DNA of 64,000 nt. Source: Excoecaria cochinchinensis (Eukaryota > Streptophyta > Magnoliopsida > Malpighiales > Euphorbiaceae). Below the pieces are notes generated by a model that did no database searches, had not been told where the DNA came from, and worked only from the letters and a program-made list of their open reading frames with translations. Shown piece after piece: positions 11,565 through 23,121 of the stretch; the stretch's first letter is position 1, and every line of letters begins with the position of its first letter. The translations under genes were made by a program, and so were the position numbers. The stretch covers positions 3,808,001-3,872,000 of the forward strand of contig CANTUQ010000070.1 of assembly GCA_947683425.1 (NCBI GenBank). The letters are read 5' to 3'.

Positions 11565-14290
11565 GTGGCTTCTACTGATAAAAAGAAGTTAGAAGAAATC
11601 AGGTTATGGCATATGCGCTTGGGGCAAGCAGGTGAAAAATTCTTGAATCTCCTGGTAAAATAAGGATTGTTGAAACGAATTTAGACTTAAAAATTGGACT
11701 TTTACGAGCATTATGTTAAAGGAAAAAAGACAAGGGTGAAATTTAGAACAACAATCTATGATACTAAAGGTATTTTAGACTATGTTTATTATGATGTGTG
11801 GGGATCTTCCAAGATGGCTTTTTTGGGTGAAAAACACTATTATGTGACATATGTTGTTGATTTTTCCTGAACGGTTTGGGTGTATACTATAAAGACTAAA
11901 AATGAAGTGCTGGGAGTTTTCCTCAAATGAAAAAAGATGGTGAAAACTTAAACAGACCGAATGATCAAGCATCTCCATACAAATAATGGCAAAAAATACA
12001 GGAGTGATCCGTTTATGAAGGTGTGTGAAGATGAAGGTATTGTCAGATACTTCACAATCAGAAATACACCACAACAGAATGGGGTGGCAGAACCCATGAA
12101 CCGGACATTGCTGGAGAAAGTTTAGTGTATATTGTCCAATGCTGGGTTGGATAGAGAATTTTGGGCTGAAGCTATTACATATGCTTGCCATCTCATTAAT
12201 CGCCTACCATCTAGTGCTATTGGTGGTAAAATGCCATTGGAGAAATGGTTTGGAAAACCCGCTACAGATTATAATTTCTTACATACGTTTGGTTCTACTG
12301 CATACTATCATATTAAGGAATCAAAGTTAGATCCACGTGCAAAAATAGCAATTTTCATGGGAATCACCTTTGGTGTGAAAGGATATTGACTTTGGTGTCT
12401 AGAGTCAATGAAAATAATTTTCAGCAGGGATGTTACCTTTAATGAATCTACCATATTGAGAAAGGTGACAAATGAAAGTGTTGAGCAGACAGATGATACT
12501 CCAAAACAGGTAGAGTTTTAAAGAAAAATTGTTAACCCAGCAAATGATAAAACAGATGCAAAAACTCTTATGGTAGATGAGGAGTCAGATGAAGAAGAGG
12601 TTTTAACCCAAGAACCTTTACAACAACCTGAATCAATTGCATTAAGTAAGCCAATGAGGACAATCAAAAAGCCTGCTCGCTATGTTGATATGGTGGCTTA
12701 TGTATTCCAAATTGTAACTAATAACATTCCTAACACTTATAATAAAATAGTCAAAAGTTCAGAAGTAGAGAAGTGGAGAAAAACCATGAATGATGAAATG
12801 CAGTCCTTTCATAAGAATAATACGTGAAAGCTAGCCAGTCTCCCGAAGGAAAAAAAGGCAATTGGGTGCAAATGGGTATATGTAAAGAAAGATGGATTTT
12901 CTGACAAGAATGATATTTGCTACAAAGCAAGGCTAATGGCTAAAAGTTATGCTCAAACGGAAGGAATTGACTATAATAAAGTTTTTTCTCCAATCGTAAA
13001 ATATTTCTCCATTCAAATTTTTTTGTCCTTGGTAGCACAATTGGATATGTAACTAGTTCATTTGGATGTAAAAACTGCATTTTTACATGGAGACTCAGAG
13101 GAGAAAATCTATGTGGTTCAGCCCAAAGGATTTAAAGTTGCTGGAAAAGAAAATATGGTGTGCAAGCTTGAAAAATCATTGTACGGATTGAAGCAATTTC
13201 CAAGGCAGTGGTACAAACAATTTGATAATTTTATGATGGGGGTAAAAATACACAAGAAGCAAATATGATCATTGCGTGTATTTGTGCAAGCTACAAGATG
13301 GATCCTACATATATCTTTTTCTTTATGTTGATAACTTTCAAGAGTCTAATAGAGATTGAGAAGTTAAAGACTCAGTTAAATAGGGAGTTTGAAATGAAGG
13401 ATCTAGGTGAAGCCAAAAAAATTCTTCGTATAGAGATAAGCAGAGATAGTGAATTTGGAAGACTTTATTTGACTCAGAAACAATATCTGAGAAAGGTGCT
13501 AAAATGTTTTGATATGAATAAAAAGCCAAAACCTGTTAGTACTCCTCTTTCTCCTCATTTCAAGCTCAGTGCAGCTTTGTCTTCAAAAAATGAAGCAGAA
13601 CGAGAATACATGGTAAAAGTACCATATGCAAATACTATTGGTAGCTTGATGTATGCTATGGTGTGTACAAGGCCTGATATTTCACAGGCAGTTGGGGTTG
13701 TGAGCAGGTATATGCATGATCCTGGAAAAGAGCACTGGTAAACTGTGAAATAAATTCTGCGGTATATTTTGAACACCGTAGATGTTGGTTTTGTATTTCA
13801 GCGGGATGATCAAGATGGTCAATGTGTAGTTGGATATTGTGATTCTGACTATACTAGTAATTTGGACAAATTGCGATCAACTACTGGTTATGTGTTTACT
13901 CTTGCGAAGGAACCAGTTAGTTGAAAGTCTACTTTACAGTCAACAGTTGTTTTGTCTACTACGGAGGCAGAATATATGGCAGTTATAGAGGTTGTGAAGG
14001 AGGCAATTTGGCTTCAAGGGTTGCTTAGTGAATTAGGGGTTCAACAAAAGTACATCAAAGTGCATTGTGATAGTCAGAGTGCTATTATTTTGGCAAAGAA
14101 CCAAGTTTATCATACAAGGACGAAACATATCGATATTCGTTATCACTTTGTACGAGAGGTTCTGAAAGAAGGTGGAGTAACAATCCAAAAGATTAGAACC
14201 ACTGAGAATCCTACTAATTTGTTGATAAAAGTGGTGACTGCAATTAAGTTGCAATATTGTTTGGACTTGATCAATATTGTTAAAAGTTGA
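11565..14290 (+). pseudogene. Copia 1 integrase, reverse transcriptase and RNase H remnant
   Basis: Integrase fragments: VDFSRTVWVYTIK-like at about 11860, NGVAEPMNRTLLEK at about 12080, then REFWAEAITYACHLINRLPS. RT fragments: FLHGDSEEKIYVVQPKGF (about 13080), EKSLYGLKQFPRQWYKQF, and after a frameshift EMKDLGEAKKILRIEI (about 13395). The catalytic YVDD is out of frame and reads Tyr-Val-Asp-Asn at about 13325, so the second catalytic Asp is lost. RNase H: STTEAEYMAVIEVVKEAIWL (13955) with CDSQSAIILAKN. Multiple stops and shifts; not functional. Confidence 0.9.
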
Positions 14291-14381
14291 AGTTAGGGCA
14301 TTTTAAAGCGCATTTGGTGACACTACTAAAATTGAGTTTTGTGAGAGATTTGAAGATGTGGATTGCGCCAAGGTGGAGATT

Positions 14382-15398
14382 TGTTGAAAATGGTTGGCTT
14401 AATCCCACGTCGAAAAATTGTAAAGAAATGGTGATTTGTTAAAGCTATAAATTAGTGGTGAGCAAATTTTGGTTCAAACTGACCAATTTTTTTTTTAATT
14501 CGGTTTTTCGGTTCAATTTTGGTTTTAAAAATATATCAATTTCAGTTCGATTCGATTTTGAAAGGTAAAAACGGAAAAATAACCGAACCGAACGAATAAT
14601 GATTAATATATGTTATTTTTTTTCAATTTTTACAAAAATTAACTTTATTTTTATATTTTTAATTCAATTTAAGGGGTTTGAACTCAAATTAAATATATAT
14701 ACATTTTTTAATTTGAATGTTTTTGTTTTTATTTTTATTTTATGATTTGTAAATTTTTATAATTTTTAGATAATTTTTTTAATTATAATTTTGAAATTTT
14801 GGTTTTATTGGTTAACCGAACCAAATCGATCGAAAATATCGGTTCAGTTTGAGTTTGGTTATTATGTAATTTTGGTTCGGTTTGGTTTGTCTAAATCCTA
14901 ATAAATCAGTTTTTAGTTATTTCGGTATGGTTCGGTTATTGAACTGAACCGACCGTTGCTCACCCCTACTATAAATATAGCCCCTCCCTTCCCTAATTGA
15001 AATCATCCCAAAATTGTCATTCTTTCTTAAGGCAAAAATATTTCTCTCTTTTGTAAATATTTCACTAGTATTATTTTTTTGAAATAGTGAAATATAATTT
15101 GGTAATATCCGAGGACGTAGGCATAATTAGCCGAATTTCGTTAAATTCTGGTGTTGTTTATTTGTCTATTTAATAGCTATTGTCGGGTATATTGCTAATA
15201 AATTATTGTGCTGTTAAATTACTTAGAAAAATTTTGTTTAAAGAAATTGAATTTTAAGTGGGACCATTTATGACCCCTCCAGTCTTTCCTGAAAAATTTA
15301 CATTGTGTGGTTTTTCAGTACAATTATTTACGTTTTATTCACATGCGCAATAGTGTTCGAGATGAATTTAATAAAAATTAACCCAAGTTTCCACAATA
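14382..15398 (+). repeat. 3' LTR of Copia 1, interrupted by a MITE
   Basis: Begins TGTTGAAAATGG, matching the 5' LTR, is interrupted at 14453-14968 and then continues to CCACAATA. Without the insertion and one copy of its octamer it is 493 bp long. Confidence 0.93.
14453..14968. mobile_element. hAT-like MITE nested in the Copia 1 3' LTR
   Basis: 516 bp. The left end TAGTGGTGAGCAA and the right end TTGCTCACCCCTA are inverted repeats. The perfect 8-bp target duplication CTATAAAT lies at 14445-14452 and 14969-14976, and the 5' LTR carries the empty site once. Ends are rich in GGTTCGGTT and AACCGAACC words, and no ORF is present. The 8-bp duplication points to hAT transposition in trans. Confidence 0.95.
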
Positions 15399-15403
15399 AT
15401 GCA

Positions 15404-15470
15404 TACATACATATATATCTGTGTGTGTGTATGTGTATGTTTATATATGTATGTATATAATACACTTATC
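15404..15470. repeat. TACATA / GTGTAT microsatellite
   Basis: CATA units, then GTGTGTGTAT and ATGTATGTATAT. It continues the TACATA tract found left of Copia 1 and is the target into which that element inserted. Confidence 0.8.
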
Positions 15471-15479
15471 TTTTCATGT

Positions 15480-16094
15480 AAAAAACAGCTTTTTTTTACA
15501 ATTTAGAATTATATCCCATGTTTCCATGTTTTTTAAGGTTTAATAATTAATCACCTATTAAGAATTAGTCTATTTTTATTTAATTCTTTGTATTTTTATT
15601 TTAAATTATGTTTTAGTGTTGAATTTAATCATTTGTGCGATTTTTCTATGTTTTTAGGTGAATACTGATGATTTTAGAGTTAATTGTGGTTTAGAGTTGA
15701 AAGTTACTGAAAAATCTGGATTTTAGGTTAAATTTTGGTGGCTCACACCCTCAAGGAGAAGGATGGTCAAGCCAGTGACCTATCTTGAAGAGCCAAACAA
15801 GTGAAGAAATTTGTCTACAAGAACCAATAAGGGCCACAATTGTGAGTCCATAGACAGTCACAACAGTGAGGCCACCTAAAAGGCAATTGTGCGAGAAAAT
15901 TGCTAAGTCATGAAGTGAGTTTTGAGAAACAAAATGACACACAGCTGTGAGGCATACAAAGGGTCATGTGCACCAGTTTTGTTGAACAACAATTTTTCAC
16001 TTAAAAGACTCATATTTCACTTATGAAACGAGTTTTGAGCCTATAAGCAGTAGAGAAACACACTAAAGCGGGATCAACTTCTAGTTTAATGCTT
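15480..16094. other. Older repeat-like DNA left of Copia 2
   Basis: No gene. From about 15700 the sequence is less A+T-rich, with words such as GCCACAATTGTGAG and CACAGCTGTGAGGC that recall eroded Gypsy LTRs. Together with 21386-21910 it may be one older element split by Copia 2. A partner LTR was not found. Confidence 0.35.
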
Positions 16095-16099
16095 CATTC

Positions 16100-16470
16100 T
16101 ATTAATATTGGGGGCCATTTGAGTCAAGTTTGGAGGCTTTTAAAGATCAATATTGGTAGTGTCTCCTGCCTATATAAGGTAAGAGTTTGGCCTCCTTTTA
16201 GATAAAGTGAGAGCCCCAAAAGCTTAGGAAATTTAGTTCCAAAAGCTTGAGTATTGTGAGAGATAAAAATAGAGGGTTAGTGTTCTCCTATTTTAAGAGT
16301 AAAATTAATTATTTTTTGCTTAAAATAGAGTGAGGTTATATTGTTGTAACTCCTATTTTTTCTCATTATAAAATTCTTCTATCCTTGCCCGTATTTTGTT
16401 GTTTAATTATTATTTTCTCAAGTTCAATTTAGCTGCAATTTCGCTCTATTCGGGTGTCTATTTTTCAACA
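16100..16470 (+). repeat. 5' LTR of Copia 2
   Basis: 371 bp ending TTTTTCAACA. Contains TATATAA at 16171-16177, a likely LTR promoter TATA box that is also present in the 3' LTR. Confidence 0.9.
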
Positions 16471-16475
16471 ACAAA

Positions 16476-16487
16476 TGGTATCAAAGC
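16476..16487 (+). other. Primer-binding site of Copia 2
   Basis: TGGTATCAAAGC, one base away from the initiator tRNA-Met site, 5 bp after the LTR. Confidence 0.9.
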
Positions 16488-16526
16488 CTAGTTCGGTACT
16501 CGTACTAGAAGTAATAGCGGTAAAAT

Positions 16527-17644
16527 TTGAGATCGAGAAATTCAACGAATTTTTTTTTGTGGAAATTAAAGATGAAAGCTATCTCGCGAAAAGATAATTG
16601 CATAGCGGTTATCAGCGAAAAGCCGGTGAACTGCAAAGATGAAAATAAGTGGGATGAGATGGATGAAAATGCTATTACAAACTTTCATCTAGTATTAGCA
16701 GATGAGGAATTGTTAAGCATAGAGGAGAAGAAAACAACAAAAAAAATTTGGGATCATCTCACAAAATTGTATGAAGCCAAGTCACTCCACAACAAAATTT
16801 TTCTGAAGAGAAAACTTTACACTCTTCACATGTCAGAATCCACTTTAGTGACGGAGCACATAAATACTTTAAATACTCTATTTTCTCAACTCACATCTTT
16901 GGGTTATAAAATAGAGGCAAATGAACGTGCTAAACTTCTACTTTAAGTATGCCTAATTCATATGATCAGCTTGTCATTAACTTGACAAGCAATATCCAAA
17001 CAGACAATCTAGTTGTCGATGATATTGCATCTGCAATTTTGAAGAAAGAAAATCGGCGCAAAAATAAAAAAGACAAATTGGCAAGTTCTCAACAAGCAGA
17101 GGCATTGACGGTGATGAGAGGAAAATCAACAGAACGTGGCTCAAGTGAGAGCCAAAGTCAAAGTAGATCGAAATCAAGAAGTAAGAAGATCTTGAAATGC
17201 TACAACTGTGGCAAAAAGGGTCACTTGAAGAAAGACATTTGGAATTTGAACAAAAAGAATTCCAACTCGCAAGGGAATGTGGCTAGTACCTCGGATGATG
17301 AAAATGCTTTATCATGTGAAGCAGCAACAACTTATGAAGGCATAAAGAGATTTGCTGACATCTGGATCATAGATTCAGGAGCTACATTTCATATGACTGC
17401 TTTAAGAGAATGGTTCGATCATTATGAACCTTTCTCGGGAGAACTTGTGTATAACTGCAATGATCATACCTTAAAGATCATTGGCGTTGGAACCATCAAG
17501 TTAAAGATGTATGATGATACAGTTCACACTATTCAGAAAGTGCGACATGTGGAAGGGTTGAAAAAGAATTTGTTGTCTCTCAAAAGATTGGATGACCTTG
17601 GATGTAAAGTGGAAATGGAAAAGGGAATTATGAAAATAATTTGA
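16527..17644 (+). pseudogene. Copia 2 gag and protease remnant
   Basis: Two long frames, 16527-16946 and 16949-17644, separated by one stop in a nearly continuous reading. The gag helical domain includes AKSLHNKIFLKRKLYTLHM. The zinc knuckle CYNCGKKGHLKKDI has Ile for the last Cys. The protease site IIDSGATFHMT is kept. The least damaged part of this element. Confidence 0.88.
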
Positions 17645-20098
17645 GGTGCGCTTGTACTAATGAAGAGAGAAAAGATAGCTGCTAACTTATATATATTGAA
17701 GGGAGAGACTTTTCTGGAAGGAGAAGCATCAGTTGTTTTAAATAGTCCAAGTGAAAGTTCTGCAATGGTGTGGCATCAGAAACTTGAGCATATTTTTGAT
17801 CAATGAATCAAAAATACTTATGAAGCAAAATCTACTTCCAGGTCTCACTAAGGTGTCCTTACCTTTTTGTGAGCATTGTGTCACAAGTAAGCAACACAGA
17901 TTGAAGTTAAACACATCTAATTTTAGAAGCAAGTATATTCTAGAATTGGTTCACTCTGATGTGTGGTAAGCACCAGTTTCATCCTTTGAAGGAGCAAGGT
18001 ATTTTGTGTCCTTCATTGACGATTACTCCGGGAGATGTTGGGTGTATCCTATTAAGAGAAAGACATATGTGTTTTCAGTCTTCAAAGTATTCAAAGCAGG
18101 GGTAGAACTTGAATCTGGAAAGAAGATCAAGTGTTTGAGGACAGATAATGGAGGAGAATATACAAGTAATGAGTTTGTATACTTTTTACAATGAGGAAGG
18201 CATTAAAAGATAGTTCAGTGTAGCATACACTCAACAAAATGGAGTGGCAGAGCGGATGAACATAACCTTGTTAGAAAAACAAGAGCAATGTTGGGAGCTG
18301 TAGGCTTAGACAAAAAGTTTTGGGCAGAAGCAGCCAACACCGCCTATTATGTAATAAATCGGGCTCCTTCAACTGCAATCGAGTTAAAGATATCGATAAA
18401 GATGTGAACTGGAAAATCAGCTGATTATTCAACCCTCCATATATTTGGAAGTCTAGTGTACGTGATGTACAATTTACAAGAAACTACAAAACTAGATTCT
18501 AAATTTAGAAAATGTTTATGTCTAGGATATGCTGACGGAGTAAAGGGATATTGCCTGTGGGATCCCACTGCCCACAAGGTTGTAGTCAGCAGAGATGTGA
18601 TCTTTATGGAAGACAAGATACACGAAGTAAATGATAGCACTGTGAATGGAAGTTCAGAGACGACGACTGTGAAGGTGAAAAAGGAATCCAAGCAAGAAAA
18701 ATTTTCTGAAGATGAATTAGAGTACGAGAAACATGAGCCAGAGGAGTCCCAACCAGTTGAATCTCAAGTACCTGAGACTCGTTAATCAAGTCAATTAATA
18801 AAATAATTAGGTTGGCACTCAGATTATATTATGGCTAGTAATGTTGCAGATTGCCTTCTAATAGATGATGGAGAGCCATCAACTTTATAAGAAGCAATGA
18901 ATAGTTCAGATGCATCTTAGTGGATGGCAGCAATGCAAGAAGAAATTGAAGCTCTTCATAAAAATAAAATTTGGGAACTTGTTTCGTTACCACAAGAAAG
19001 AAAGCCTATTAGGAACAAATGGGTTCACAAGATCAAGCGTAATGGTGATGATCAAGTGGAGCGGTATCGTGCTAGACTGGTGATCAAAGGATATGCTCAA
19101 AAAAAAGGTATTGATTTTAATGAGATTTTTTTTTCTAGTGGTCAGACTTACAATAATCAGAGTAGTTTTGGCGATGTGTGCTACATTTGACTTACATTTA
19201 GAGAAGTTAGATGTCAAAACTGCTTTTCTCCATAGAGATATTGAAGAAGAAATTTATATGCTCTAGCCATAAGGTTTTTAAAAAAAATGGAAAGGAGAAC
19301 TTAGTTCAAAGGTTGAACAAATCTCTATACGGTCTCAAACAGGCGCTGAGTTATTGGTATAAGAGATTTGATTCCTTTATTTTGAGTTTTGAATACAACA
19401 GGCTTTATGCAGACTCTTGTGCATATTTCAAGAGGTTTGGTGAAAGTGATTTTATCATCTTACTGTTGTATGTTGATGACATGTTGGTAGTAGGTCCCGA
19501 TAAAGATCGTATTAAAGAATTAAAGACTCAGTTGACTAGAAAATTTGACATGAAGGACTTGGGATCAGCAAACAATATTTTAGGGATGCAAATTCACTGA
19601 GATAGAAATAGCAAGAAAATTTGGCTTTCTCAGAAAAATTATTTAAAGAAGATCTTGCAATGGTTCAATATGCAAGATTGTAAGCTAATTTCCACCCCAT
19701 TTCCTGCTAATTTTAAGTTAACTCTTAATATGTGTCCTAGTAGTGAAGAGGAAAAGATGGAGATGTCTTGAGTACTATATGCATCAGCAGTGAGAAGTTT
19801 AATGTTCACTATGATTTGTACAAGACCAAACATTGCACATGCAGTGGGAGCAGTTAGTCAATACATGGCGAATCCTGGTCGAGAGCATTGAAATGCAGTA
19901 AAAAGGGTCCTTAGATACATTAAAGGGACCATGGATGTTGCATTATATTATGGAGGATCAGACTTAATTATCAGAGGATATGTTGACTCAGATTTTGTTG
20001 GAGATCTAGATAAAAGCAAATCCACTATAGGATATGTGTTTATACTTGCTGGAGGAGCTGCAAGCTGGATTTCAAAACTGCAATCAGTTGTGGCTACA
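17645..20098 (+). pseudogene. Copia 2 integrase and reverse transcriptase remnant
   Basis: Integrase core at 17751-18194 includes CEHCVTSKQHR, FIDDYSGRCWVYPIK and LRTDNGGEYTSNEF, with stops after HSDVW and after FLQ. Then NGVAER and KKFWAEAANTAYYVINRAPS (about 18240-18370). RT: NKIWELVSLPQERKPIRNKW (about 18965), KSLYGLKQALSYWYKRF (about 19320) and an intact catalytic LLLYVDDMLVVG (about 19465). Several frameshifts and stops separate these pieces. Confidence 0.9.
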
Positions 20099-20746
20099 TC
20101 AACAACAGAAGTAGAATATATGGCAGCTGAACAAGCTAATAAAGAAGCTGTATGGTTGAAATTATTGTTGGAGGAACTCGAGCACAAAAGAGAGAATGTT
20201 TCTCTATTTTGTGACAGTAAGAGTGCTTTGCATCTTGCAAAGAATTCAGCATTTCATTCTAGGACAAAACACATTCAGATTCAATATCACTTCGTTCATG
20301 AGAAAGTGGAAGAATCAACAACAGAAGCAGAATATATGGTAGTTGAACAAGCCAATAAAGAAGCTGTATGGTTGAAATTGTCGTTAGAGGAACTCGGATA
20401 CAAAAGGGAGAATATTTCTCTATTTTGTGACAGTCAGAGTGCTTTGCATTTTGCAAAGAATCCAGCATTTCATTCTAAGACAAAACATATTCGGATTTAA
20501 TGTCACTTCGTTCATGAGAAAGTGGAAGAATCAACAACAGAAGCAGATTATATGGCAGTTGAACAAGGCAGTAAAGAGGCTGTATGGTTGAAATTATTGT
20601 TGGAGGAACTTGGGCACCAAAGGGAGAATGTTTCTCTATTTTGTGACAGTTAGAGTGCTTTGCATTTTGCAAAGAATCCAGCATTTCATTTTAGGACAAA
20701 ACACATTCGGATTCAGTATCAATTCGTTCATGAGAAAGTGGAAGAA
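20099..20746 (+). repeat. Triplicated RNase H segment of Copia 2 (3 x 216 bp)
   Basis: Units start at 20099, 20315 and 20531, an exact 216-bp (72-codon) period that keeps frame. Each unit contains the EYM(A/V) motif, KEAVWLKL and CDS(K/Q)SALH followed by HEKVEES. Units 1 and 2 are open; a stop lies at the unit 2/3 border and another inside the CDS motif of unit 3. A normal Copia RNase H has one copy. Confidence 0.95.
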
Positions 20747-20962
20747 GGAACCGTGGAAAGTGGAAGAAGGAACCGTGGATATGCAAAAAATCCATACCAA
20801 AGAAAATATAACAGATTTTATGACGAAAACAGTTAACATTGACAAGTTTGTATGGTGTCGATCTTCCAGCGGCCTGACTGAAAAACAAGCAACAAGGATG
20901 GCAAGGAAGAAATAATGGTGTGAACATTGATTGACTCTCAATCAAATCTTTAAGTGAGAGAT

Positions 20963-21380
20963 TGTCAATATTGGTGGCCATTTGAGTCAAGTTTGAAGGC
21001 TTTTGCAGGTCAATATTGACGGCCATTTGAGTCAAGTTTGGAGGCTTTTGAAGGTCAATATTGGTGGTGCCTCCTGCCTATATAAGGCATGAGTTTGGCC
21101 TCCTTTTAGATAAGAGTGAGAGCCCTAAAAGTTTAGGAAATTTAGTTTCAAAAACTTGAGTATTGTGAGAGATAAAAATAGAAAGTTAGTATTCTCTTAT
21201 TTTAAAAGTGAAATTAATTGTTTTTTCCTTAAAATAGAGGGATGTTACATTGTTGTAACTCTTATTTTTTCTCATTATAAAATTCTTCTATTATTGCCCC
21301 TATTTCGTTGTTTAATTATTATTTTCTCAAATTCAATTTAGCTGCGTTTTCACTTTATTCGGATGTCTATTTCTACAACA
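20963..21380 (+). repeat. 3' LTR of Copia 2 with internal duplication
   Basis: 418 bp, TGTCAATATTGG to CTACAACA. It is about 47 bp longer than the 5' LTR because the segment GGCCATTTGAGTCAAGTTTG plus its neighbour occurs twice (about 20977 and 21031). Confidence 0.92.
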
Positions 21381-21385
21381 CATTC

Positions 21386-22194
21386 ATTTATTCATTATTC
21401 ATCAATTTCATTGAAGAAATATGAAACATGCTTTATCTCTTACTTTTGATAATTTAAATTTAATGTTTAGTGAGTAGAACATCTTTCTAACAAGTGATTA
21501 ATCCCTTGATGTTTTATGGATGATTAATTGATTTTTTTTATACAATTTCAACTGAATTTTATCTTGTTGTTGGTATGACCAATAGATGTCATGATATAGT
21601 TTAAATTATTACTTATGATCGTTTAGGTGGATTGATAAGAGATCTCTTGCGTTGTCGGAACTAGGAATGATTGCTTGAGTTAGAATTAAGGATTAGATTA
21701 GAATCGTTTTCAGAATGGAGAACTCTATGAACTTATATTTATGCTATTTAATTTCTGATTTCTAGGATAGAGTTTGGATTTAACATGAACATCAATTCTT
21801 GGAATAAAGAAATTGAATTTATTAGTGATTTTTTCAATTTAACTAAAAATTGTTATCCGTTGGTCTCGATATCATCTAAGGACGATAGTTGACCTTAGCC
21901 AGTTTGCTCATTCCTTTTTAATTGCATCAATATAGATTAGAAATTAATTTAGTTAATAATAAGTTCTCGTACCTATGACTTCTCGAATAACATAATTAAT
22001 AATAGAGTAGTTATAAGTTGAATAAATTGATGTCTTACCAGACGAAATTTGAATATGCTATATCTACTTTATTATTTATTTACTATATGACCATAACTTA
22101 GAATTAATCTTATCAATTTTGTATACGTGGCAGTCTCATGTTGTCCTGTTTACTTGTCATTTATGTCTTGTGATATGTCATAAATGTTGAATAT
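21386..22194. other. Older repeat-like DNA right of Copia 2
   Basis: No gene. Text around 21490-21700 (dominant words TTAATCCCTTGATGTTT, GGAACTAGGAATGA) looks like leader or LTR sequence of an old retroelement and may continue the block at 15480-16094. Confidence 0.35.
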
Positions 22195-22196
22195 TA

Positions 22197-22462
22197 CTTT
22201 CTCCGCTTTTTATTATTTGTCACTTTTAAGTAAAATTCAAATTTTATTTATCTGTCACTTTTAAATGCTCAATATAATTTAATTTTTTTTTTCAATTTAA
22301 TTTTCATTTTTAATAAAAATTGACCAATTAAATTCATTTTTTTACATTGAATCACTTAATATGCATTAAATCACTCAATTTTCTTCTAAATTCAAAACTA
22401 ATTAATATTTCTTAATTCTAGTGAAAATAACAAAAGTGACAATTATAAAAAAATGGAGGGAG
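22197..22462. mobile_element. Stowaway-like MITE
   Basis: 266 bp flanked by TA on both sides (22195-22196, 22463-22464). Ends are CTTTCTCCG and GGAGGGAG, variants of the CTCCCTCCG terminus of Stowaway elements. Subterminal TTGTCACTTTT and AAAAGTGACAA are inverted. A+T-rich, no ORF. Confidence 0.85.
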
Positions 22463-22464
22463 TA

Positions 22465-22860
22465 CAATATTGACGGGTGATAATATATTTGTTTTGAGTA
22501 TTTTAATTTTATTACTATTCCGTTACTGAATAACAGTTACTTTTACTATTTTCAAGAAAATTAAAAAGTATTAATTAGACTTAAATTTAAATCTAATTGG
22601 TTAACTTGTATTGAAAAAAAAAATTAAATTGAAAAAAAAAATTAAATTGTATTGAAAATCTAAAATTAAAAATTTAAATTTTTTTTTAAAAAAATAACAG
22701 ATAATAAGAAATAGAAAAAGTATCATTTAACATTATTTTCCATAATTATTAACACATTTTAGCACTATATTAAATAATTAAAAAATATTTTTGTTTTAAA
22801 AACAATTTAGAGGATAAAATAGAGTTTTAACTTTTAAGACGACTATTAAACGCAAAATAC
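22465..22860. other. A+T-rich spacer between two MITEs
   Basis: Low-complexity A+T-rich DNA without an ORF. It includes a short tandem of AAATTAAATTGAAAAA at about 22619-22655. Confidence 0.5.
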
Positions 22861-22862
22861 TA

Positions 22863-23118
22863 CTCCATCCGTTTCTTAATATCTGTCACTTTTGGCAAAA
22901 ATTCAAATTTCATTTATCTGTTACTTTTACATTTTCAATGCAATTTAATTTTTTTTTTCAATTTAATTTTCTTTTTCAATACAAATTAACCAATTATATT
23001 TAAATTTATACATTAAAATACTTAATATAAATTGAATCACTCAATTTTTTTTTTTAAATTAAAGTCTAATTAATATTTCTTAAATTTAATGAAAACAACA
23101 AAAGCTTAACGGGGGCAG
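22863..23118. mobile_element. Stowaway-like MITE next to the PPR start codon
   Basis: 256 bp flanked by TA (22861-22862, 23119-23120). The left end CTCCATCCGTTTC and subterminal CTGTCACTTTT match the neighbouring MITE; the right end CGGGGGCAG is more diverged. Body sequence is alignable with 22197-22462, so both belong to one family. It ends 3 bp before the first PPR ATG. Confidence 0.8.
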
Positions 23119-23121
23119 TAT

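Larger units (their letters stand above)
9827..15398 (+). mobile_element. Copia LTR retrotransposon 1, decayed, with nested MITE
   Basis: Complete in outline: 5' LTR 9827-10320, tRNA-Met primer-binding site 10323-10334, broken gag-pol in Copia order (protease, integrase, RT, RNase H), purine tract AAGGTGGAGATT just before the 3' LTR at 14382-15398. The 5-bp target duplication ATGCA lies at 9822-9826 and 15399-15403. LTRs begin TGTTGAAAA; the 5' copy ends ACAACA and the 3' copy ACAATA. The LTRs differ at roughly one base in ten by eye, and the coding part has many stops and shifts, so this is an old, inactive copy. It landed in a TACATA-rich microsatellite still visible on both sides. Confidence 0.95.
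16100..21380 (+). mobile_element. Copia LTR retrotransposon 2, decayed
   Basis: 5' LTR 16100-16470, primer-binding site 16476-16487, broken gag-pol, purine tract AAGTGAGAGAT, 3' LTR 20963-21380. The 5-bp target duplication CATTC lies at 16095-16099 and 21381-21385. The 5' LTR starts TATTAATATTGG where the 3' copy has TGTCAATATTGG, so the TG terminus is mutated. Three separate local tandem duplications mark this copy: RNase H (20099-20746), a 22-bp doublet at 20735-20778 and a ~55-bp doublet in the 3' LTR. Confidence 0.95.
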
